This document shows positions 59,927-64,000 of a stretch of DNA of 64,000 bases, in pieces; position 1 is the stretch's first letter; each line of letters begins with the position of its first letter. The notes beneath the pieces were generated by a model that was given only the letters and a program-made list of their open reading frames with translations, was not told the DNA's origin and did not search any database. This DNA is from Salvelinus alpinus (Eukaryota > Chordata > Actinopteri > Salmoniformes > Salmonidae). The position numbers and the translations under genes were made by a program. Location of the stretch: the NCBI RefSeq assembly GCF_045679555.1, contig NC_092099.1, forward strand, positions 11,330,076 to 11,394,075, read 5' to 3'.

Positions 59927-60284
59927 GGTAGGCTACTACAAAACACAACATTGCAATAACAAATGGTGGAAACAATAGTGATCTCTTGCTTTTATTTATT
60001 GGAAATAAGATACAATCTGACAAGAACAATATACATCCTATCCTAACAGAAAGGTGGTATTTACCCTGGTTTATGTATTGATGTATTTGTCATATCATGA
60101 AATGCCTATGTGATTCACTTGTGTTGGAGTATACAGCTAGCGGCTGTGGCAATGGGTTCTTAAGACTCTACCACGGGCCTTTAAACAGATAGATAGCTAG
60201 CTATATGACCTGATCAAGAGTGCGGTTTTTTTTTAAAGCAAGGAATTGCCACAAGCACTCTGTTTCCGTAGTTTGAATAAAGTC
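59927..60284. other. Spacer downstream of cryba2
   Basis: No gene or repeat is recognised. Confidence 0.45.
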
Positions 60285-60290
60285 TTTATT
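60285..60290 (-). terminator. cryba2: Polyadenylation signal of cryba2
   Basis: AATAAA on the minus strand, about 65 bp after the cryba2 stop codon, giving the short 3' UTR typical of crystallin messages. Confidence 0.75.
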
Positions 60291-60353
60291 GCCTATTTTA
60301 ATACATGGCATGGTCAGTACATGGTGGCCGCTGGAGGATAGTGTCGGGTGGAC

Positions 60354-62193
60354 TTAGTGCTGGATTCTGCGGATAGACTGGACCTGGTTGGTGTGAGCCT
60401 GGGTGCTGTACTCATTGTAGTGTCTGTACTCTCCCTGGTGTCTGTCTCTCTCCAGGATGTACTGGTAGCCACGGTAACCGGGGAACTGATAGGCCACCCA
60501 GCTGTGAAGAGAAGGGCACATGTTATTCACTTGATCATTCTAATGGGACTCTATCACACAAAATATATGAGGCTGCTATCTAGGTGATATGTGACCGGAT
60601 GCAGTCCTAAGCTGTTGTGAAATGTACAAAACCAATCGTCTTGGAAAGTAATGGGTGATTATGTCTTTGTCAATGTAGTTTACGTATCAGAGCCTAGAGT
60701 GTTTGTAACGAAAGCATATATAGGTTACAGAAATAAGAAAAGACTTACGCTCCGGAGTTGACTTTAATTGAGGGAACCTCCTTGCTGCACCAGCCCATAG
60801 CCTGTAGAGAGGGGTAGTCATCGCACATCTCGAACTTGCGCCCCTGGAAGTCTTCACACTCGTACAGAGTCACCTTGCTGTCACTGTGGTTCTGTTGATA
60901 GAGGTGCAGGAGCCTTGATTAGTTTTCATATGGCCTCATCATATTTCAGAGATTTGGGAAAAATCCAAAACAGATGGATTTGAGAATTGTGGTATGATGG
61001 TACTATGATACAATATAAACACACGCATCATATGTGAATATATTAACCTTTAATAAAACATACATTTTATTAAATATGCTTCAGATGGGTGCTTTTCTTT
61101 ATCCTTGAAATTTCATTTGTGTGGGAGGAACTTACAGCACACTTAATAGGTCTGAAGGAAAGCATATGCTCGGTTCTGTAACTGCTGTTTCCGCTCCAAG
61201 CCTCGTAACGGGGGTAGTCTCCCTTCTCAAGGATGAACTGCTGTCCCTGGAACTCAGGGTACTCAAAACCCACCCAGCTAAACGACAGGCAGGGGAGAAA
61301 GAGGGAATGAGAGAGAAAGAGAGAAAGAGAGAAAATAGAGTGTCAGGTTAGTTAACAGAAGTGCAACGCCCCATGGCACAGAGCGCTGTGTTGATTACAG
61401 GACAAAGGGCCAAAGCAAACACCACATGCTGCGCCTTTGGACCATTATCAGATCGCCAGTCAGCCGCTTGAACAGACCACAAGGCAGGCAGCTGGGACTC
61501 AATGGAGATTACAACAGTAGCCTACTTTGACTGACTGGCAGAAACAAAACAACGAGCTACATTTAAGGTTAATAACGCGCACAAAGCGACTATCTCATGT
61601 ATTGCGTTCAGCTATAACATTTGGTCCAAACAATGTAAAAATGATACATAAACTATATTGCACACAGATTGCCCAAATCAGGCTATCAAGTGTTGAGTGG
61701 ACATGATAATGATAACGAAACGTAGCATTGCCATACCAAGCTTTGCTTATCAACTGATGGCAGGCTCACAACAGTACAGTACAACTGCAATGTAGAATAG
61801 AATATTCAAGTATACATTAGCTTCTGAGAGGAACTAAGGCTAGAAAGGAATGTTACAATGACCATATTTCTCCCTTTCTACTCAAACACAACATATGAGC
61901 TAAAAATCCTCAAAACCATTGATTGACCAAACAACATCGTGGATCTAATACAGTAATACTACATTACTACTCTACCAGTAATGTAGTACAGGTCCTCTGT
62001 GTTAGGCTGGTGTAGACATCCAAAGAGAGACTTACGGTCCATTCTCGACCTTGATGGAGCGGATCTTTTGGAATCCCCTCTCCATGATGTTCTGACACTC
62101 CAGCAGGAACTCGCAACGCTTGCCCTGGAAGTTCTCCTCCTCCCAGACAGTGATCTTGAACTGGCCCATCTGCTCCATCTGCTGAGTGTTCAT
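60354..62193 (-). CDS. cryba2: Beta-A2 crystallin, four coding exons
   Basis: Beta-A2 crystallin is a structural lens protein made of four Greek-key motifs in two beta-gamma domains. Coding exons on the minus strand are 62193-62036, 61277-61136, 60891-60749 and 60501-60354. All introns have GT-AG ends and the phases match, giving 196 residues (human 197). Motif 1 has [16 protein letters not shown], motif 2 [19 protein letters not shown], motif 3 [16 protein letters not shown] and motif 4 [14 protein letters not shown]; the end is QSIRRIQH. Each coding exon carries one Greek key, the family's standard exon-to-motif layout. The chosen start is MNTQQMEQM, the only ATG giving a normal acidic-crystallin arm; an upstream in-frame GTG-led stretch belongs to 5' UTR and intron. 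A non-coding exon lies at about 62514-62545 and the leader resumes after an AG at 62221-62222. No damage is seen. Confidence 0.93.
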
Positions 62194-62573
62194 GGTTGCT
62201 ATTTCCACCGTGAGGTTGCTCTCTACCAAAGGGGGACAAGGAAGACCAGAGATGAGGAAACTAGGCTAAAACGGAGAGCTTCACTCTGGGTTCCCTGGTA
62301 GCTAGCTATACATGAAAGTGAACATTGATTCCTCAGCAAGGTGCGAAGCACCAGACAACCCATGTTGAATGAGTTGAGCTCTCAGTTTGCACTGGGGAAA
62401 TATCAGATACAAATATATATCTCCCATATTGGATGTAATCAATCCCACTGGTTGGTACGCCGATGCACAGGAATAAGATGTTCACGTTCTACCTAGGTTG
62501 TGTGAATACTTACAGAGTACTGAGGTGGAACAGATCCAGTGTAACAATGTCGAGTCCTAGGCCCCCACTTCTG

Positions 62574-62581
62574 TTTTTATA
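62574..62581 (-). promoter_or_regulatory. cryba2: TATA box of cryba2
   Basis: TATAAAAA on the minus strand lies about 30 bp ahead of a short non-coding first exon that would run from about 62545 to 62514. That exon ends at a strong donor (CTCT/GTAAGT, donor bases at 62513-62512). The arrangement matches the TATA-driven, short-first-exon design of vertebrate crystallin genes. A TGACTCA site at 62712-62718, about 170 bp upstream, resembles half of a Maf/AP-1 element; its role is inferred only. Confidence 0.7.
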
Positions 62582-62599
62582 CTACCAAGCCCCTCGTTT

Positions 62600-63641
62600 A
62601 CTGCCGCTTCCGCACAAGCCTTGCATACTCAGCAGCGGCAGGCTGAAAGCGTGCATTAGTCCACACCATTGTGGAGGCTCCAGAGGCCCATTGTGGGAAG
62701 CTTAGATCCACTGACTCATCAAAATTGCACCCAGAGCCTGTGCCTGCCTGATGAACCGGCCACAATAGCAACACACTGACACGACAGTTTGATTGGAAAT
62801 TGGGTATAATGGCAGCATTCTTGGAGATTAACCCCAGAGGTGGGTACAAGGGCACCAATGTATGGTTGCCTCTACCCATGCCACTGCACAGCACCCAACA
62901 TGGCACCACTGTCATCTCTCATTGGAAACTAAATGAGAAACAGACAGATTTTCTTTTCAGGAATAATTCATATTCTTTAATGTTGGATCATGTTTATACT
63001 TCATATGGTTGAAAGAAAGCATTTTAAATGTATAACCTTCTTAATACCTGTTTTTTTTTCACGCTAAATCTATTCTCGTCATATTAATTGAAAGGAATGT
63101 GAGAAAAGATTCTGACATGTTCCTAGTAGCACTCAATTCTCGTCCATTTACAATGCAGATTGTTCTATGTATTCAGTGTTTTTCAGTTGTTGAATTGTCA
63201 ATGGGTCCAAATTGTTTCTGTGCCTTTGTGGAGCTTATGAATGCAAAGTAGAATGTGGATCTGTGGATCTTCTCATCAATATGGATGGTTGGCTTATAAA
63301 TGTGTATCATATTTTATTTAAGAAGGCGCTTGGATATTGCAATGTTACTTCATGATCTGGATTCTTAGTGTAATAATACAAATGGAACCTAGTCATGTAA
63401 GTCAACTGCAATAATACCTGTCTGCAGTGACATCTTGTGGCATAACAGTTCATTACAGTGACTGATGATAATAGGCTAATTTGAAGTGAGGCAACATATC
63501 ATAGAGACATATGGTCAGGTCAGGTGACGTTATAATAGAAAGAGAGGTCTGTGAATACAGTATGCATAATAGTATTGTATTTTCATGAACAAATTCACTA
63601 GGTGAGGGCTTTAGGAGGTTGTTGGCCTAACTCTTGTGCGG
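62600..63641. other. cryba2 upstream region
   Basis: A TGACTCA site lies at 62712-62718. No coding exon is seen. Confidence 0.45.
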
Positions 63642-63796
63642 CGTCCCAAATGCCACCCTATTCCCTATAAAGTGCACAACTTTTGACCAGAGCCCTATAT
63701 AGTGCACTACTTTTGACCAGAGCCCTATATAATGCACTACTTTTGACCAGAACCTGGTCAAAAGTAGCGCACTAAGGGATAGGGTGCCGATTGGGA
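63642..63796. repeat. Palindromic salmonid repeat, copy 4, with internal triplication
   Basis: Arms GTCCCAAATGCCACCCTATT and GGGATAGGGTGCCGATTGGGA. The inner segment ACTTTTGACCAGAGCCCTAT occurs three times in a row before the hairpin turn (AACCTGGTCAAAAGTAG). Confidence 0.75.
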
Positions 63797-64000
63797 ATGA
63801 GACTTGGACATTCTGAATTTCAGTTTACTTCCTGAATTGACTGGATTGAAATGGAATTGACCCCAAAGCTGTGGTAGACTTAAATACACTTGCTGATGGA
63901 AATTGAAAGTAATCAGACTTCAGACTTGGATGAGTCCTCTGTAATGTGTTTTTAGGGTAGTTATACCCTTTTCTGTTGTCTCCGTGTGTGGCCACGTGTG

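Noticed and set aside
61121-61351. Plus-strand ORFs over the cryba2 and fev exons
   Set aside because: Antisense shadows of the real minus-strand coding exons.

Overview
The window is nuclear DNA from a salmonid fish (salmon, trout or charr). It carries HpaI-type SINEs, which are restricted to salmonids, together with a second tRNA-derived salmonid SINE, many Tc1-like transposons, several non-LTR retrotransposons and long simple repeats. No prokaryotic features are present. The sequence alone does not decide the species.

Three host genes are recognisable, and they lie in the order and orientation of the conserved vertebrate block CDK5R2(+)-FEV(-)-CRYBA2(-), known from human 2q35. They are a single-exon cdk5r2 (p39 activator of CDK5) at 34138-35025, interrupted by one in-frame TAG; an intact three-exon fev (Pet-1, ETS factor of serotonergic neurons) at 54479-56115 on the minus strand; and an intact cryba2 (beta-A2 crystallin) at 60354-62193 on the minus strand, with a non-coding first exon, TATA box and polyadenylation signal. 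No Wnt or other syntenic gene is visible to the left of cdk5r2.

The rest is layered mobile DNA. 0.1-2.9 kb: a LINE split by a Tc1 element that is itself split by an HpaI SINE. 4-6 kb: an HpaI SINE and the relic of a tyrosine-recombinase element interrupted by another SINE. 7-13 kb: hairpin MITE-like repeats and an 81-copy (TG)n array. 13.4-18.9 kb: Tc1 relics hosting a SINE and a solo LTR. 19.2-25.7 kb: a LINE split by a complete 3.04-kb LTR element (5-bp target duplication GTAGT) that carries a 763-codon proline-rich repeat ORF. 25.8-28.9 kb: low-repeat DNA bracketed by an unexplained 40-bp inverted repeat. 29.2-33.5 kb: a Tc1 hosting a 5'-truncated sister of the LTR element, an L1 ORF1 fragment, and a near-complete Tc1. 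35.8-41.1 kb: MITEs, LINE fragments and an L2-type LINE with an uninterrupted 640-codon RT ORF. 41.5-43.9 kb: an 18-bp minisatellite with higher-order structure. 46.3-52.5 kb: more Tc1 relics, one hosting both a LINE and a solo LTR.

The most unusual item is the pair of LTR elements at 21.2-24.3 kb and 29.3-31.1 kb. They share termini, a hairpin plus G-tract in front of the 3' LTR, and a conserved C-terminal peptide motif. Between these fixed ends lie very different 9-residue repeat arrays, and no replication enzymes are visible. All statements come from reading the sequence and from general family knowledge; no database search was run.
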